From Anaeromyxobacter oryzisoli (lineage in GTDB: Bacteria; Myxococcota; Myxococcia; Myxococcales; Anaeromyxobacteraceae): DNA of 56,104 bases. Of this stretch, positions 8,289 to 17,756 are shown one piece after another. A program made the position numbers and the translations under genes. The first letter of the stretch is position 1; each line of letters opens with the position of its first letter. A model generated the notes under the pieces. That model did no database searches. It worked only from the letters and a program-made list of their open reading frames with translations, and was not told the origin of the DNA. The DNA lies in assembly GCF_022690765.1 (NCBI RefSeq), contig NZ_JALCZA010000028.1, positions 1-56,104 on the forward strand. Reading direction: 5' to 3'.

Positions 8289-9293
8289 TCACGCCACGCA
8301 GTGGAAGTCTCGGAGCTCCTCGAACCCGGCCCTGGCGAGCGCGCCCCGGATGAGGTCGCGCGCGCCAGGCGCCCCCACCGCGACGAGCAGCGGGAGCCCG
8401 CGGAGCCGCGCCACGTCCTCGTGCGAGACGACCCGGGCGCTCCGGATGGTGCGCCCGATCTTCGCGCGATCCACCTCGACGAAGCAAGCGGTGGCGATCC
8501 CGTGCGCCCGCAGCGCGTCCGAGAACGCCTTCCCGGTCACGCCGGCGCCCCACAGCGCCACCTCCCGCACCCCGGGGAGCACGTGCGCCGCGAGGTGCGC
8601 GCACTTCAGCGCCACGTGCCGCGCGAGGGCGTAGCGCGGGTCGGTCCGGGTCGCGCGCCCGGCCGACTCGCGCCAGTCGAGGACGCGCGCCGGGACGTTG
8701 GTGAGCCTCCCGCCCGCGGCGACCAACCGCAGCCAGAGGTCGTAGTCCTCGGGGAAGAGGCCGTCGCGCCAGCCGCCCGCCCGGGCCAGGGGCGCGTGCC
8801 GGATCGCGCTCGCGGGGTGGACGAGCGGAGCCTCGACCAGGAGATCGCGGGCGCAGAGCTCCGGCGTGACGAGCCCGTTCAGCCACGCCGCGTAGCGGCG
8901 CATGCCGGCCCGGACCACGCGGCGGGGGAACAGCCGGACCCTCCCGCCCACCGCGACGAGCCCCGGATCGGCGGCGAGCGCGGCGAGCGTCTCGGCGAGG
9001 CGGCGCGGGTGGGCCACGTCGTCGGCGTCCATCCGCGCGATCACCTCGGCGTCGCAGGCGGCGAGGCCGCGGTTCAGCGCCGGCGCGATCCCCTCCCCGG
9101 GGCCGCGCAGGACCCGCACCCGGGCGTCGCGCGCGGCGAGGCCGTCGAGCACCTCCGCGGATCGATCGGTCGAGCCGTCGTCCACGCAGACGAGGGCGAG
9201 GTCCCGCTCCGTCTGGCGCAGGATCGACACCGCCGCCGCCCGCACGGTGGCGGCGGCGTTCCGGACCGGCATGAGGACCGCGACGCGGGGCAT
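8289..9293 (-). CDS. Family 2 glycosyltransferase with C-terminal nucleotide-binding domain
   Basis: 334 residues. The N-terminal half is a GT-A fold glycosyltransferase (VAVLMPVRNAAATV; VDDGSTDRSAEVL; DxD-type motif RMDADDVAHPRRL) that would move a sugar from a nucleotide donor to a surface glycan or lipid. From about residue 240 a second unit begins with VALWGAGVTGKAFSDAL, a Rossmann-type glycine-rich loop, followed by FVEVDRAKIGRTI and LLVAVGAPGARDLI. This resembles the small nucleotide-binding domains found on some surface polysaccharide enzymes. No membrane helix is visible. It lies 105 bases after the histidine kinase start and downstream of a repeat element. Confidence 0.88.
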   Translation of the reverse strand: MPRVAVLMPVRNAAATVRAAAVSILRQTERDLALVCVDDGSTDRSAEVLDGLAARDARVRVLRGPGEGIAPALNRGLAACDAEVIARMDADDVAHPRRLAETLAALAADPGLVAVGGRVRLFPRRVVRAGMRRYAAWLNGLVTPELCARDLLVEAPLVHPASAIRHAPLARAGGWRDGLFPEDYDLWLRLVAAGGRLTNVPARVLDWRESAGRATRTDPRYALARHVALKCAHLAAHVLPGVREVALWGAGVTGKAFSDALRAHGIATACFVEVDRAKIGRTIRSARVVSHEDVARLRGLPLLVAVGAPGARDLIRGALARAGFEELRDFHCVA

Positions 9294-9348
9294 TTCGGGC
9301 GTCAGGTCTCAGGCGTGAGGCGAACCGGCGCCGGCACGCGCCCGTGGA

Positions 9349-9518
9349 CCGTGCCCGTCACCGTCACCGGCTTCTCCGTGACCCGTCCCGATCCCGTGGC
9401 CCGTGGTCCCGATGCCCGTGGTCCGACGCCGTCGGATCACGGGCCAGGGGACCACGGGAGGCGGGAGGCGGGAGGCGGGCACGGGGGATCGGTCACGGGT
9501 ACGGGTACGGGCACGGGT
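9349..9518 (-). repeat. Intergenic palindromic heptad repeat, copy A (inverted orientation)
   Basis: Copy A runs opposite to the other five copies. Read on the minus strand it has the C-rich left half, the central hairpin and the right end that closes in GGTGACGGTGACGGGCAC. The central hairpin at 9415-9443 is the best of all copies: 13 pairs (CCCGTGGTCCGAC against GTCGGATCACGGG) with one G-T wobble and a 3-base loop. CCCGCCTCC-type units occur three times here. It fills the gap between the aroQ stop and the glycosyltransferase start. Confidence 0.85.
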
Positions 9519-9545
9519 CGCCGGCCTGAAGCCTGAGCCTCACGC

Positions 9546-10010
9546 TCACTGTCCCTTCCGCCTCGTGGGATCCCGCGGGAGGGCGCCGCTCTCGGCGCAG
9601 AGCCACTCGGCGGCGAGGATGTACCCGCGGTACCCGAGCCCGGCGATGACGCCGCGGCAGGCCGGCGCCGTGACGCTCGTGTGCCGGAAGCCCTCGCGCG
9701 CGTGGATGTTCGAGAGGTGCACCTCGATGGCGGGCGCGGGCACGGCCTTCAGGGCGTCGTGCAGCGCGTAGCTCGTGTGCGTGAGCGCGCCGGGGTTCAG
9801 GATGATCCCCTTCGCCGCCTTGCGGTGCTCGTGGAGGAAGTCGATGAGCTTCCCCTCGTGGTTCGACTGGAACGCCTTCACCTGCACGGTCCAGCCGGCG
9901 CAGGCGTCCACGACCATCTTCTCGATCTCGGCGAGGGTGGTGCGGCCGTAGATGTCCGGCTCGCGCTCGCCGAGCAGGTTCAGGTTCGGTCCGTTGAGGA
10001 GGAGGATCAT
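9546..10010 (-). CDS. aroQ: 3-dehydroquinate dehydratase, type II
   Basis: 154 residues, the usual size of the dodecameric type II enzyme, which converts 3-dehydroquinate to 3-dehydroshikimate in the cytoplasm. The signature [20 protein letters not shown] holds the catalytic loop, with the active-site tyrosine in [31 protein letters not shown] and [15 protein letters not shown] are the other conserved blocks. The ATG overlaps the aroB stop in an ATGA junction, so it is the last gene of the aromatic operon. A short tail RDPTRRKGQ extends the family C-terminus. Confidence 0.97.
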   Translation of the reverse strand: MILLLNGPNLNLLGEREPDIYGRTTLAEIEKMVVDACAGWTVQVKAFQSNHEGKLIDFLHEHRKAAKGIILNPGALTHTSYALHDALKAVPAPAIEVHLSNIHAREGFRHTSVTAPACRGVIAGLGYRGYILAAEWLCAESGALPRDPTRRKGQ

Positions 10011-11173
10011 CGCCTCGCCTTTCTCTTGGCCCTCGCGCCCTTCGTCGCGGGGACGACGGCGCGCGCCGGCCCCGCGGCGATCTCGGCGACCGTCGCCTCG
10101 ACCGCGGCCTCGTCCGCGGCGACGTCCCACTCCACCGTCCAGCCCTCGCCGACGGCGACCGGCAGCACCCACAGGAGCCCGGCGTCGCCGCGCTTCTTGT
10201 CGAACGCCATGAGCTTCACGGCGGCGCGGGCGATCGGGGCCGGGACCCGGGTCGGGAGGCCGGCGCCCTCGAGCGCCGCCTCCACGGCCGACACCGGCCC
10301 GTCGCCCACCCGCCCGAGCCGCCGGGCGAGCCGGAACGCGAACGCGAGGCCGATCGCCACCGCCTCGCCGTGCGTGTAGCGGGAGAACCTCCCCGCCGCC
10401 TCGACGCCGTGGCCGAAGGTGTGGCCGAGGTTCAGGAGCTTGCGCGGCCCCTTCTCCCGCGGGTCCGCCTCCACCACGTCCACCTTCATCCGGGCGCAGG
10501 CGGCGATCACCGACGGCTCGGGGATCCCCGCCCGGCATCGCTCGGCGAAGGTGGCGAGGAGCGGCGGCTGGAGCGCGCCGTACTTCATCACCTCGCCCTT
10601 GCCGCTCGCGAGCTCGCGCGCCGGCAGCGTCTCGAGCGCGATCGGGTCGGCGAGCACCGCCTCCGGCGGGTGGAACGCGCCGACGGCGTTCTTCGCGAGC
10701 GGGAGGTTCACCGCGGTCTTCCCGCCGATGGCCGCGTCCACCATGCCGAGGAGCGTGGTCGGGACCGCCACCCAGGGGACGCCGCGCATGTAGGTCGCGG
10801 CGAGGAAGCCGGCGGCGTCCGTGACGGCGCCGCCGCCGAGGCCGACGACCAGGGAGCGGCGGGTCAGGCCGGCGCGGAGCAGCGCCGTCGCGGCGCGCTC
10901 GAGCTCGCGGAGGGTCTTGCCGCGCTCGCCGTCCGGGAGGACGTGCACCACCGCGAGGGCACCGGTGCGCGCGAGCCCGGCCTTCACCGCCCGCCCGTGC
11001 GCCGTGCGGAGCACCTTCGCGCAGGAGACGAGGGCGACCCGGTCGTGCTCCCCGGCGAAGCCGGCGAGGGCGTCGTCCGGCGCCCCGCCGACGCGCACCG
11101 GGTACGCGTGCTCGCCCTGCGTCGCGGCGATCAGCTCGGAGACGATCGGGGCGCGGACGCTCGACGTCGGCAT
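10007..11173 (-). CDS. aroB: 3-dehydroquinate synthase
   Basis: 388 residues from ATG 11173. It cyclises DAHP to 3-dehydroquinate using NAD and a divalent metal. The NAD-binding and active-site segments are clear: [57 protein letters not shown], and the metal-site histidines in [14 protein letters not shown] and [10 protein letters not shown] basic C-terminal extension ([11 protein letters not shown]) goes beyond the usual length of about 360. Its ATG shares a base with the aroK stop codon, so translation is probably coupled. Confidence 0.97.
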   Translation of the reverse strand: MPTSSVRAPIVSELIAATQGEHAYPVRVGGAPDDALAGFAGEHDRVALVSCAKVLRTAHGRAVKAGLARTGALAVVHVLPDGERGKTLRELERAATALLRAGLTRRSLVVGLGGGAVTDAAGFLAATYMRGVPWVAVPTTLLGMVDAAIGGKTAVNLPLAKNAVGAFHPPEAVLADPIALETLPARELASGKGEVMKYGALQPPLLATFAERCRAGIPEPSVIAACARMKVDVVEADPREKGPRKLLNLGHTFGHGVEAAGRFSRYTHGEAVAIGLAFAFRLARRLGRVGDGPVSAVEAALEGAGLPTRVPAPIARAAVKLMAFDKKRGDAGLLWVLPVAVGEGWTVEWDVAADEAAVEATVAEIAAGPARAVVPATKGARAKRKARR

Positions 11174-11661
11174 CACAGAGCCTCCAGGATTTGGCGCGCC
11201 AGCGCCTCGGGCGAGCGGCCGTGCGCCTCGACGGTGAGGTGCGCGCGGCGATAGAGCGGCAGCCGGCGCGCGCGCAGCGCCTCCCAGCTCGCCGCGAGCG
11301 GCCGCCCGTCGCCCGCCCCGATCCGGCGCGCCGCCTCGGCGGAGGAGACGTCGAGGAACACCACCCGGCCGACGGCGAGGAGCCGCTCGGCGCTGGCGGG
11401 ATCGCAGAACGCGCCCCCGCCGAGATCGGCGACCGAGCCCGGGGGGATGGCGCACACCGCGAGCCGCTCCAGGGCGCGGAAGGCGGGCTCGCCGTCCTCG
11501 GCGAAGATCGCGGGGATCGGCTTCCCCGCGCGCGCCGCGATCTCGGCGTCGAGGCAGACCACGCGCCGCCGGAGGAGCCGGCCGAGCTCGCGGGCCACGG
11601 TGGACTTCCCGCTGCCCATCATCCCGGCGAGGGCCAGGGTCTCAGCGGATCCGAGCGGCAT
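11173..11661 (-). CDS. aroK: Shikimate kinase
   Basis: 162 residues. The P-loop GMMGSGKST (residues 13-21) binds ATP. The shikimate-binding aspartate is in [16 protein letters not shown], the second site is ADLGGGAF, and the lid arginines are in the GDGRPL and RRLPLYR region. It phosphorylates shikimate. The start lies 20 bases inside the 3' end of aroC, an overlap typical of this operon. Confidence 0.95.
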   Translation of the reverse strand: MPLGSAETLALAGMMGSGKSTVARELGRLLRRRVVCLDAEIAARAGKPIPAIFAEDGEPAFRALERLAVCAIPPGSVADLGGGAFCDPASAERLLAVGRVVFLDVSSAEAARRIGAGDGRPLAASWEALRARRLPLYRRAHLTVEAHGRSPEALARQILEAL

Positions 11662-12787
11662 ACGCCTCCACGGCCTGCTCGACGTCGGCGATGGCGTCGC
11701 CGCCGAACTTCTCGAGGAAGGCGTTCGCGACCTCCCAGGCGACCACCGCCTCGCCCACGATCGCCGCGGCCGGCACCGCGCACACGTCGCTCCGCTCGTA
11801 GCGCGCCTGGGTCGCCTCGCGGGTCGCGAGGTCCACCGTGTCGAGGGGGTGGAGCATGGTCGGGATGGGCTTCATGTAGGCGCGGACCCGGATCGGCATC
11901 CCGTCGCTCATGCCGCCCTCGAGGCCGCCCGCGCGGTTCGAGGGTCGGTGGAAGCCGCGGGCCGGATCGTAGTGGATGGGATCGTGGAACTCGTAGCCGG
12001 GGCGGCCGACCTGCGTGCCGTCCCCCACCTCGACCGCGCGGATCGCCTGGATCCCGCAGAGCGCGCCGGCGAGCCGGGCGTCGAGGCGCCGGTCCGGGTG
12101 GACGTGGCTGCCGAGGCCGATGGGCAGCCCCTCCGCGTACACGTCGAAGGCCCCGCCGATGGAGCCGCCGCGCGCGCGCTCGGCGTCGATGAGGGCCCGC
12201 CACTCGGCCGCGAGCCCCTCGTCGTCCACGTGCAGGTCGGAGGCCTCGATGGCGGCCCGCTGCTCCGCGCTCGGCGGCGCGTCCGCGAGCTTCGCCCGCG
12301 GGCCGATCGCGACCACCCGCGAGGAGACCGCGATCCCGAACCGGCCGAGGAGCGCCTTCGCCAGCGCGCCGAGCGCGACGATGGTCGCGGTGGAACGGGC
12401 GCTCGCGCGCTCGAGGACGTCGCGCGCGTCGTCGAGGTCGTACTTGAGGGCGCCGGCGAGGTCGGCGTGGCCGGGGCGGACCTGGGTGAACTTCTTCCCG
12501 CCGCGGGCGTAGGGCGAGACGAGGTCCTTCCAGCTCTCGTGGTCCTTGTTCCAGACGACGAGGGCGATGGGAGCGCCGGTGGTCACCCCGCCGCGCAGGC
12601 CGGCGAGGAACTGGGCCTGGTCGGTCTCGATCTTCATCCGGCCGCCGCGGCCGTAGCCCTTCTGGCGCCGGCGGAGATCGCGATCCACCGCCTCGAAGTC
12701 CACGGCGAGCCCGGCGGGGAAGCCCTCGGCGATGGCGACGAGGCCCGGGCCGTGCGACTCGCCGGCGGTGAGGTAGCGGAGTGTCAT
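11642..12787 (-). CDS. aroC: Chorismate synthase
   Basis: 381 residues. It removes phosphate from EPSP to give chorismate and needs reduced FMN. Conserved blocks are [21 protein letters not shown] at the N-terminus, [38 protein letters not shown] and, near the C-terminus, [13 protein letters not shown]. The ATG overlaps the aroE stop by four bases (ATGA). Length and motifs are normal for the family. Confidence 0.97.
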   Translation of the reverse strand: MTLRYLTAGESHGPGLVAIAEGFPAGLAVDFEAVDRDLRRRQKGYGRGGRMKIETDQAQFLAGLRGGVTTGAPIALVVWNKDHESWKDLVSPYARGGKKFTQVRPGHADLAGALKYDLDDARDVLERASARSTATIVALGALAKALLGRFGIAVSSRVVAIGPRAKLADAPPSAEQRAAIEASDLHVDDEGLAAEWRALIDAERARGGSIGGAFDVYAEGLPIGLGSHVHPDRRLDARLAGALCGIQAIRAVEVGDGTQVGRPGYEFHDPIHYDPARGFHRPSNRAGGLEGGMSDGMPIRVRAYMKPIPTMLHPLDTVDLATREATQARYERSDVCAVPAAAIVGEAVVAWEVANAFLEKFGGDAIADVEQAVEAYAARIR

Positions 12788-13674
12788 CGCGTCGCGGCTC
12801 CTGGCGGCCCGCCGGAGCCGTCCTCCGGGGCTCGGGCCGTGGTGGGGTGAGGGCGGGCCAGCGCGGCGGTCATGACCGCCTCGGGGGCGGCGCGCCCGGT
12901 CCAGAGTGTGAAGGCGAGGGCCCCCTGGCGCACGAGGATCTGCTCGCCGGTGACCAGCCGCGCGCCGGCGGCGGCGGCGGCGCGGGCGAAGTCGGTCTCG
13001 CCGTAGACGAAGTCGAGCGCCACCTGGCCCGGGCGGAAGGGCACCGCCGGGAGGCGCCCGCCGTGCCCGGCGAGGCCGACGCTGGTGCCGTTCAGGACGG
13101 CGTCCGCGGCCCCGGCCTCGGCCTCGAGCGCTCCCCAGGGGACCGCCGCGGCGCGGCCGCCGTCCGGGGCGGCGGTGCGGAGCTGCTGCACGAGCTCCTC
13201 CGCGGCCTCGGTCCGCCGCGCCGCGACCCGGACGTCGGCGCCGAGCCGGAGGAGCGCGAAGCACGCCGCTCGCGCCGCGCCGCCGGCGCCGAGGAGGAGC
13301 GCCCGGGCGCCCGGGCCGACGCCGGCCGCGGCGAGCAGCGACTCGCACGCGGGCGCGTCGGTGTTGAAGCCCTCCCAGCCGCCGGCGGTGCGCCGGAGCG
13401 TGTTGACCGCGCCGATCGCCTCCGCGGCGGGGTCGAGGTCCACGCAGGCGGCGAGGGCGCGCCGCTTGTGCGGCACCGTCACGTTGAGCCCCTCGATCCC
13501 GAGGGCGTGGGCGCCCCGGAGCGCCTCGTCGAGCCGCCCCGGCGCGACCGGCAGCGCGACGTACACCGCGTCGAGCGCGGCGGCCGCGAACGCCGCGTTC
13601 TGCATCTCCGGCGAGCGGCTGTGGCCCACCGGGTGGCCGACCACGCCGTAGACGGCGGTGGCGCCGGTGATCAC
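12784..13674 (-). CDS. aroE: Shikimate dehydrogenase
   Basis: 296 residues from GTG 13674, which overlaps the aroA stop (GTGA). It reduces 3-dehydroshikimate with NADPH. The substrate motif [19 protein letters not shown], the catalytic lysine in [13 protein letters not shown] and the NADP-binding loop [17 protein letters not shown] are all present. A longer upstream frame exists but lies inside aroA, and the coupled GTG gives the usual N-terminus three residues before the family's conserved TAVYGVVG. Confidence 0.95.
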   Translation of the reverse strand: MITGATAVYGVVGHPVGHSRSPEMQNAAFAAAALDAVYVALPVAPGRLDEALRGAHALGIEGLNVTVPHKRRALAACVDLDPAAEAIGAVNTLRRTAGGWEGFNTDAPACESLLAAAGVGPGARALLLGAGGAARAACFALLRLGADVRVAARRTEAAEELVQQLRTAAPDGGRAAAVPWGALEAEAGAADAVLNGTSVGLAGHGGRLPAVPFRPGQVALDFVYGETDFARAAAAAGARLVTGEQILVRQGALAFTLWTGRAAPEAVMTAALARPHPTTARAPEDGSGGPPGAATR

Positions 13675-14978
13675 GGCCGTGCCCCCTGCGCGAGCGCGTC
13701 GAGCAGCCCGAAGAACGACGGGAAGCTCGTCGAGACGCACGCCACGTCGTCGAGGACGACCTCCTCCCCGCCCGCGAAGAGCTGCGCGATCGCCATCGAC
13801 ATGGCGATCCGGTGGTCGAGCCGGGTCTGGACCGCGACCCCCCGGAGCGGCGTGGGGCCGTCGATGGTGCAGCCGTCGTCGTGCAGCTCGATCCGCGCCC
13901 CGGCCCGGGCGAGGGTCTCGCCCATCGCGGCGAGCCGGTCCGACTCCTTCACCCGCAGCTCGCGCGCGTCGCGGATCACCGTCCGCCCCTGGGCCTGGGT
14001 CGCCATCACCATCACCACCGGCAGCTCGTCGATGAGCCGGGGGACGAGCGCGCCGCGGATCTCCACGCCGCGGAGCTCCGCCGCCTCCACCGTCACGTCC
14101 GCCCGCGGCTCGCCCGCGATCTCCCGCGCGCCGGCGACGGTCACCTTCGCGCCCGCCGCCTGGAGCACGTCGAGCACGCCGGTGCGGGTCTCGTTCACGC
14201 CGAGGTTCCGCACGGTGACGCGCGAGCCCGGGAGGGCCGCCGCCGCGCAGAGGAAGAAGGCCGCCGAGGAGATGTCCCCGGGGACGTCCACCCGGGTCCC
14301 CCGCGGCCGCCCCGCCGAGATCTTCACCTCGAGGCCGTCCACCCGGACCGGGACGCCCATCCCCTGGAGCATCCGCTCCGTGTGATCCCGCGAGCGCTGG
14401 GGCTCGACCACCGACGTCTCCCCCTCGGCGAAGAGGCCGGCGAGGAGGATCGCGCTCTTCACTTGCGCGCTCGCCACCTCGAGCACGTGGCGCACGCCGC
14501 GGAGCGAGCCGCCGCGGATCACCACCGGGGGCAGCCGGTCCCCGTCGCGGGCGAGGAGGCTCGCGCCCATCCGCCGGAGGGGGTCGATCACGCGCCGGAC
14601 CGGGCGCTTGCGCAGCGAGGCGTCCCCGGTGAGGACCGCGAGCCCGGGCACGCCGGAGAGGACCCCGCAGAGGAGGCGCAGGCTCGTCCCGGAGTTCCCG
14701 CAGTCGATGACGTCGCCCGGCTCGCGGAGCTTCTCCGCGCCGATGACGACGACCTCGTCGCCCTCGGTCCGCACCGTCGCGCCGAGGGCCTCGACGGCGG
14801 CGCGGGTCGAGCGCACGTCCCCTGCGTCGAGGAGCCCGCGGACGCGGGTCTCGCCCTCGGCGAGGGCGCCGAAGAGGAGGCTCCGGTGCGACACCGACTT
14901 GTCGCCCGGGACCTCGATCGTCCCGCGGAGCGGCCCCTCGCGGCGACAGGTGAGCGGGCCCTTCGAGGTGGTCGTCAA
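13671..14978 (-). CDS. aroA: 3-phosphoshikimate 1-carboxyvinyltransferase (EPSP synthase)
   Basis: 435 residues. The start is a TTG at 14978 overlapping the prephenate dehydrogenase stop (TTGA), with GGAGGAG five bases upstream. It transfers the enolpyruvyl group of PEP to shikimate 3-phosphate. The motifs include [46 protein letters not shown], the [13 protein letters not shown] block and [11 protein letters not shown]. The Gly-Asn-Ser-Gly-Thr loop is the form seen in class II (glyphosate-insensitive type) as well as many other bacterial enzymes, so class is not assigned. Confidence 0.95.
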   Translation of the reverse strand: MTTTSKGPLTCRREGPLRGTIEVPGDKSVSHRSLLFGALAEGETRVRGLLDAGDVRSTRAAVEALGATVRTEGDEVVVIGAEKLREPGDVIDCGNSGTSLRLLCGVLSGVPGLAVLTGDASLRKRPVRRVIDPLRRMGASLLARDGDRLPPVVIRGGSLRGVRHVLEVASAQVKSAILLAGLFAEGETSVVEPQRSRDHTERMLQGMGVPVRVDGLEVKISAGRPRGTRVDVPGDISSAAFFLCAAAALPGSRVTVRNLGVNETRTGVLDVLQAAGAKVTVAGAREIAGEPRADVTVEAAELRGVEIRGALVPRLIDELPVVMVMATQAQGRTVIRDARELRVKESDRLAAMGETLARAGARIELHDDGCTIDGPTPLRGVAVQTRLDHRIAMSMAIAQLFAGGEEVVLDDVACVSTSFPSFFGLLDALAQGARP

Positions 14979-15820
14979 AACAGCTCCTCCCGGGCGGCCC
15001 GCGCGGCCTCGAGGGCGCTCCGGGCCGCCTCCGGCGAGTCCTGGATGGCGGCGAGGATCCGGGCGAGGTGCCCCTCGAGCCGGCGCGCCGCCTCCGGCAC
15101 GTGGACGTTCCGGCGCGAGGCCTCGCCCTGCACGTCGAACGGGAACTGCGCGAGGCGGGTCATGTCCTGGAGGCCGGGGCCGGCGAGGTGCCGCGCGAGG
15201 GGCCCCGCCTCCTGCGCCGCGAGGGCGAGCGCCGAGGCGACGAGGTACGGGAGGTGCGAGACCATCGCGACGGCGGCGTCGTGCTCGGCCGCGGTGCAGC
15301 GGAAGATCCGGGCGCCGAGCGCCTCGTGGAAGGCGGCGACCGCGTCCACCGCCGGCCCGGGCGCGTCGGTGACCACCGCGACCGCGCCCCCGCGCCAGCG
15401 CTCCGCGGCGGCCGCACCGCCCGCGTAGCCGCCGTGCCCCCCGAACATCGGGTGCGCGCCGACGAACGCGACCCCGGGGCGGACCCGCGCCCGGGCGAGC
15501 GCGACCACCCGCTCCTTCGCGCCGCCCACGTCCGTGAGGACCGCGCCGTCCGGGAGGAGCGCCGACACCGGCGCGAGCAGCGCCTCGATGACGGCCACCG
15601 GGGTGCACAGGAAGACCAGGTCCGCGCCGGCGAGGGCGGCGTCCGGCGCGGCCGCGGCGGCCTGGACCACCCCTTCGGCGAGCGCCTGGGCCCGGACCTC
15701 GGCGCGCGGCTCGACGGCCACGACCTGCACGTCCGGCCGGACCGCGCGCGCGGCCCGGGCGAGCGCCGAGCCCACGAGCCCGAGGCCGACGACGCCGATC
15801 CGGGCGGGGACCGCGCCCAT
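14975..15820 (-). CDS. tyrA: Prephenate dehydrogenase (TyrA-type)
   Basis: 281 residues from ATG 15820, chosen over a GTG two codons upstream because GGAGG sits eight bases before the ATG. The N-terminal NAD(P) domain has [17 protein letters not shown] and [15 protein letters not shown]. The catalytic region has [26 protein letters not shown] and [16 protein letters not shown] with the conserved histidines. It oxidatively decarboxylates prephenate or arogenate toward tyrosine. No chorismate mutase or ACT domain is fused; the mutase is the separate upstream gene. Confidence 0.92.
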   Translation of the reverse strand: MGAVPARIGVVGLGLVGSALARAARAVRPDVQVVAVEPRAEVRAQALAEGVVQAAAAAPDAALAGADLVFLCTPVAVIEALLAPVSALLPDGAVLTDVGGAKERVVALARARVRPGVAFVGAHPMFGGHGGYAGGAAAAERWRGGAVAVVTDAPGPAVDAVAAFHEALGARIFRCTAAEHDAAVAMVSHLPYLVASALALAAQEAGPLARHLAGPGLQDMTRLAQFPFDVQGEASRRNVHVPEAARRLEGHLARILAAIQDSPEAARSALEAARAAREELF

Positions 15821-15925
15821 GCTCACGCCCTCCGCCCCGAGGGCGCGAGCGCCCTGCGGTCGCGATCCGTCTCCACCAAGCCGTTCACGGGTGATCCTCT
15901 CCTCTTCCTGCCGCCGCCGCGGGCA

Positions 15926-16279
15926 TCAGGGCTTCCGATGGAGATCCGGCCGGAGCGCCTGGGCCCCCCGCAGGTAGACGTGATTGCGCGGGCCGTCCGA
16001 GTCCACGTGCAGCAGCACCCGGATCACCCGGGGCAGGGAGCCGGGGACGGGGATCTCCTGCGAGTCGATCATCGGCACCTCGTTCCAGCCCTGGAGGCGC
16101 GCCGCGCGCGCCGGGAAGTCGGCGTCGAGGTCGTGCGTCACCGTGAAGATCGCCCAGACGATCTGGGACGGGTGGAGCTCGTTCCGCCGGGTGATCTCGG
16201 CGCACAGCTCGACCACCGCCTCCTCGATCGCCTCGACAGTGTTCGCCGCGACCTGCGTCGCCCCACGGAGCCCGCGCAT
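15926..16279 (-). CDS. aroH: Chorismate mutase, AroH type
   Basis: 117 residues, matching the trimeric AroH class rather than the AroQ helical class. MRGLRGATQVAANTVEAIEE carries the active-site Arg, and QIVWAIFTVTHDLDADFPA, IPVPGSLPRVIRVLLH and NHVYLRGAQAL hold the other conserved residues. It converts chorismate to prephenate. As the promoter-proximal gene of the aromatic operon it is followed after 105 bases by prephenate dehydrogenase. No Shine-Dalgarno precedes it; the promoter lies directly upstream. Confidence 0.95.
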   Translation of the reverse strand: MRGLRGATQVAANTVEAIEEAVVELCAEITRRNELHPSQIVWAIFTVTHDLDADFPARAARLQGWNEVPMIDSQEIPVPGSLPRVIRVLLHVDSDGPRNHVYLRGAQALRPDLHRKP

Positions 16280-16290
16280 GAGAGTCGCCG

Positions 16291-16319
16291 AGTCTATGGA
16301 ATGGCCCTACCCCTGTCCA
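16291..16319 (-). promoter_or_regulatory. Leaderless-type promoter of the aromatic operon
   Basis: Minus strand TGGACA (16319-16314), a 17-base spacer and TAGACT (16296-16291). The aroH ATG at 16279 begins eleven bases after the -10 box, so the leader should be about five bases or less. No attenuator or leader peptide fits in this space. Confidence 0.55.
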
Positions 16320-16495
16320 CCGCGCGCGGCCCGCACCGGCTCCTCCGAAGCGCCCGGCACGGAGACCTCCGCCTGGGAGGCCGGGCGGCCGATCCCACGG
16401 CGCCCGGCCGGGCCCGCGGACGCGGACCGGAGGCGCCGCGGCGACGCCGAGGGGGTCCGCGGCGTCCCGGGTCGTCGCCTCCGGCCGCGTGGGCT

Positions 16496-16675
16496 TCACC
16501 GTAGGTTCCACGCCGAACCCGCTCGCCCGGGGTCGTCGGGGCGCGCCACGAACGGCGCCGCGGCGGCGAGGCCGAGGAGGAGGAGGACGATGATCCAGCG
16601 GGCCCGCCGGACCTGCGCGCTCCCGCATCCGCAGCCCTTCGCGCACCGTCCCCGTTGCGACCTGTTCTCATCCAT
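16496..16675 (-). CDS. Small Cys-rich single-span membrane protein
   Basis: 59 residues. The N-terminus has a cysteine cluster CAKGCGCGS (C11, C15, C17), followed by a basic stretch RRAR and one hydrophobic helix (WIIVLLLLGLAAAAPFVA), then a short tail. With Cys and Arg residues before the helix the N-terminus is predicted to face the cytoplasm. I do not recognise the family. The ATG at 16675 is chosen over a GTG three codons upstream because the promoter's -10 box ends seven bases before it. Confidence 0.5.
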   Translation of the reverse strand: MDENRSQRGRCAKGCGCGSAQVRRARWIIVLLLLGLAAAAPFVARPDDPGRAGSAWNLR

Positions 16676-16682
16676 GACCAGC

Positions 16683-16712
16683 ACGGTACACGTCCACGCC
16701 GCGGCGGATCAA
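16683..16712 (-). promoter_or_regulatory. Leaderless-type promoter of the 59-aa gene
   Basis: Minus strand TTGATC (16712-16707), an 18-base spacer and TACCGT (16688-16683). Initiation about seven bases downstream would fall on the ATG at 16675. Confidence 0.4.
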
Positions 16713-16782
16713 TACCCGCGCGTTTTCCGGCGTGATTCGCCAACAGCGAAGCTTTTCTTGATGCAACTTGGTCGCGGTCCAT

Positions 16783-17658
16783 TCAGCGACGTTCGCCGGC
16801 CCGGATCGCCTCGGCGAGCGCCACCGTCCGCCGCGCCGCCTCGACATGGAGCGCCTCGACGAGCCGCCCGTCCACGACGACGACGCCCTTCCCCGCCGCC
16901 TCGGCCTCCGCGTGCGCGGAGATCACCCGCCGGGCGGCCTCCACCTCGACCGGCGTCGGCGCGAAGGCGCGGTTCGCGGCGCCGAGCTGGGCCGGGTGGA
17001 TGACCGTCTTCCCATCGAAGCCGAGATCGCGCCCCTGGCGGCAGGCCGCCTCGAGCCCGGCCTCGTCGGCGAGGTCCAGGTGCACGCCGTCGAGGGCGGC
17101 GAGGCCGTTCGCGCGGGCGGCGAGGAGGAGGAGGGCGAGGCTCGGGAGCACCTCGGCGCGGCCGGGCGTGTGCCGGGCGCCGAGGTCCTTCACGAGGTCG
17201 CTCGTGCCGGCGACCAGCGCCGCGAGGCGCGGGCTCGCCGCGGCGATCGCGGCCGCCCCGAGGACGCCGCACGGCGTCTCGATCATGCACCAGAGGGCGA
17301 GGTGCTCCGGCGCGCCCGCGGCGACGAGCGCGCGCTCGGCGGCGCGGACGTCGTCCGGATGCTCGACCTTGGGCAGGCACACCGCGTCGGCGCCCGCCCG
17401 GGCGATCGCGTCGAGATCCGCGGCGCCCCAAGGCGTGGTGGCGCCGTTCACCCGCACCACGACCTCGCGCTGCCCGAACCCGCCCGCCGCGAGGGCGGCG
17501 ACCACGCGGCCGCGCGCCTCGTCCTTGGCGGATGGCGCCACCGCGTCCTCGAGGTCGAGGATCAGGGCATCGGCCGGGAGCGTGCGCGCCTTCTCGAGGG
17601 CACGCGGGTTCGAGCCGGGGAGGTAGAGGACGCTGCGGCGCGGGCGAACGGTGATCAT
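16783..17658 (-). CDS. HpcH/HpaI aldolase family, CitE-like acyl-CoA lyase
   Basis: 291 residues, the usual length of the CitE/malyl-CoA lyase group. The N-terminus RRSVLYLPGSNPRALEKA, the segment ALILDLEDAVAPSAKDEAR with metal-binding acid residues, RVNGATTPWGAADL, CLPKVEHPDDV, WCMIETPCGVL and GFDGKTVIHPAQL are characteristic. Likely substrates are malyl-CoA, citramalyl-CoA or methylmalyl-CoA; without the citrate lyase alpha and gamma genes nearby, a free-standing lyase or thioesterase is more likely than citrate lyase. Confidence 0.88.
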   Translation of the reverse strand: MITVRPRRSVLYLPGSNPRALEKARTLPADALILDLEDAVAPSAKDEARGRVVAALAAGGFGQREVVVRVNGATTPWGAADLDAIARAGADAVCLPKVEHPDDVRAAERALVAAGAPEHLALWCMIETPCGVLGAAAIAAASPRLAALVAGTSDLVKDLGARHTPGRAEVLPSLALLLLAARANGLAALDGVHLDLADEAGLEAACRQGRDLGFDGKTVIHPAQLGAANRAFAPTPVEVEAARRVISAHAEAEAAGKGVVVVDGRLVEALHVEAARRTVALAEAIRAGERR

Positions 17659-17756
17659 GGAGCCTCCGGGGGTTCGGGCGCACGGGAGCCTGCCAGAGCG
17701 CGGGGCGGCTGCGAAGCCCGCTTGTCGTGCGCGCGGGGCGAACGGATCCTCCCATC

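Noticed and set aside
9344-9536. Short peptides with VTVTG or MPVTVTGFS encoded in the heptad repeats
   Set aside because: They are translations of the repeat itself and occur at each copy in either direction; no ribosome sites.
15821-15925. Attenuator or leader peptide between chorismate mutase and prephenate dehydrogenase
   Set aside because: No short frame rich in Trp, Tyr or Phe and no competing hairpins are visible in the 105-base gap.
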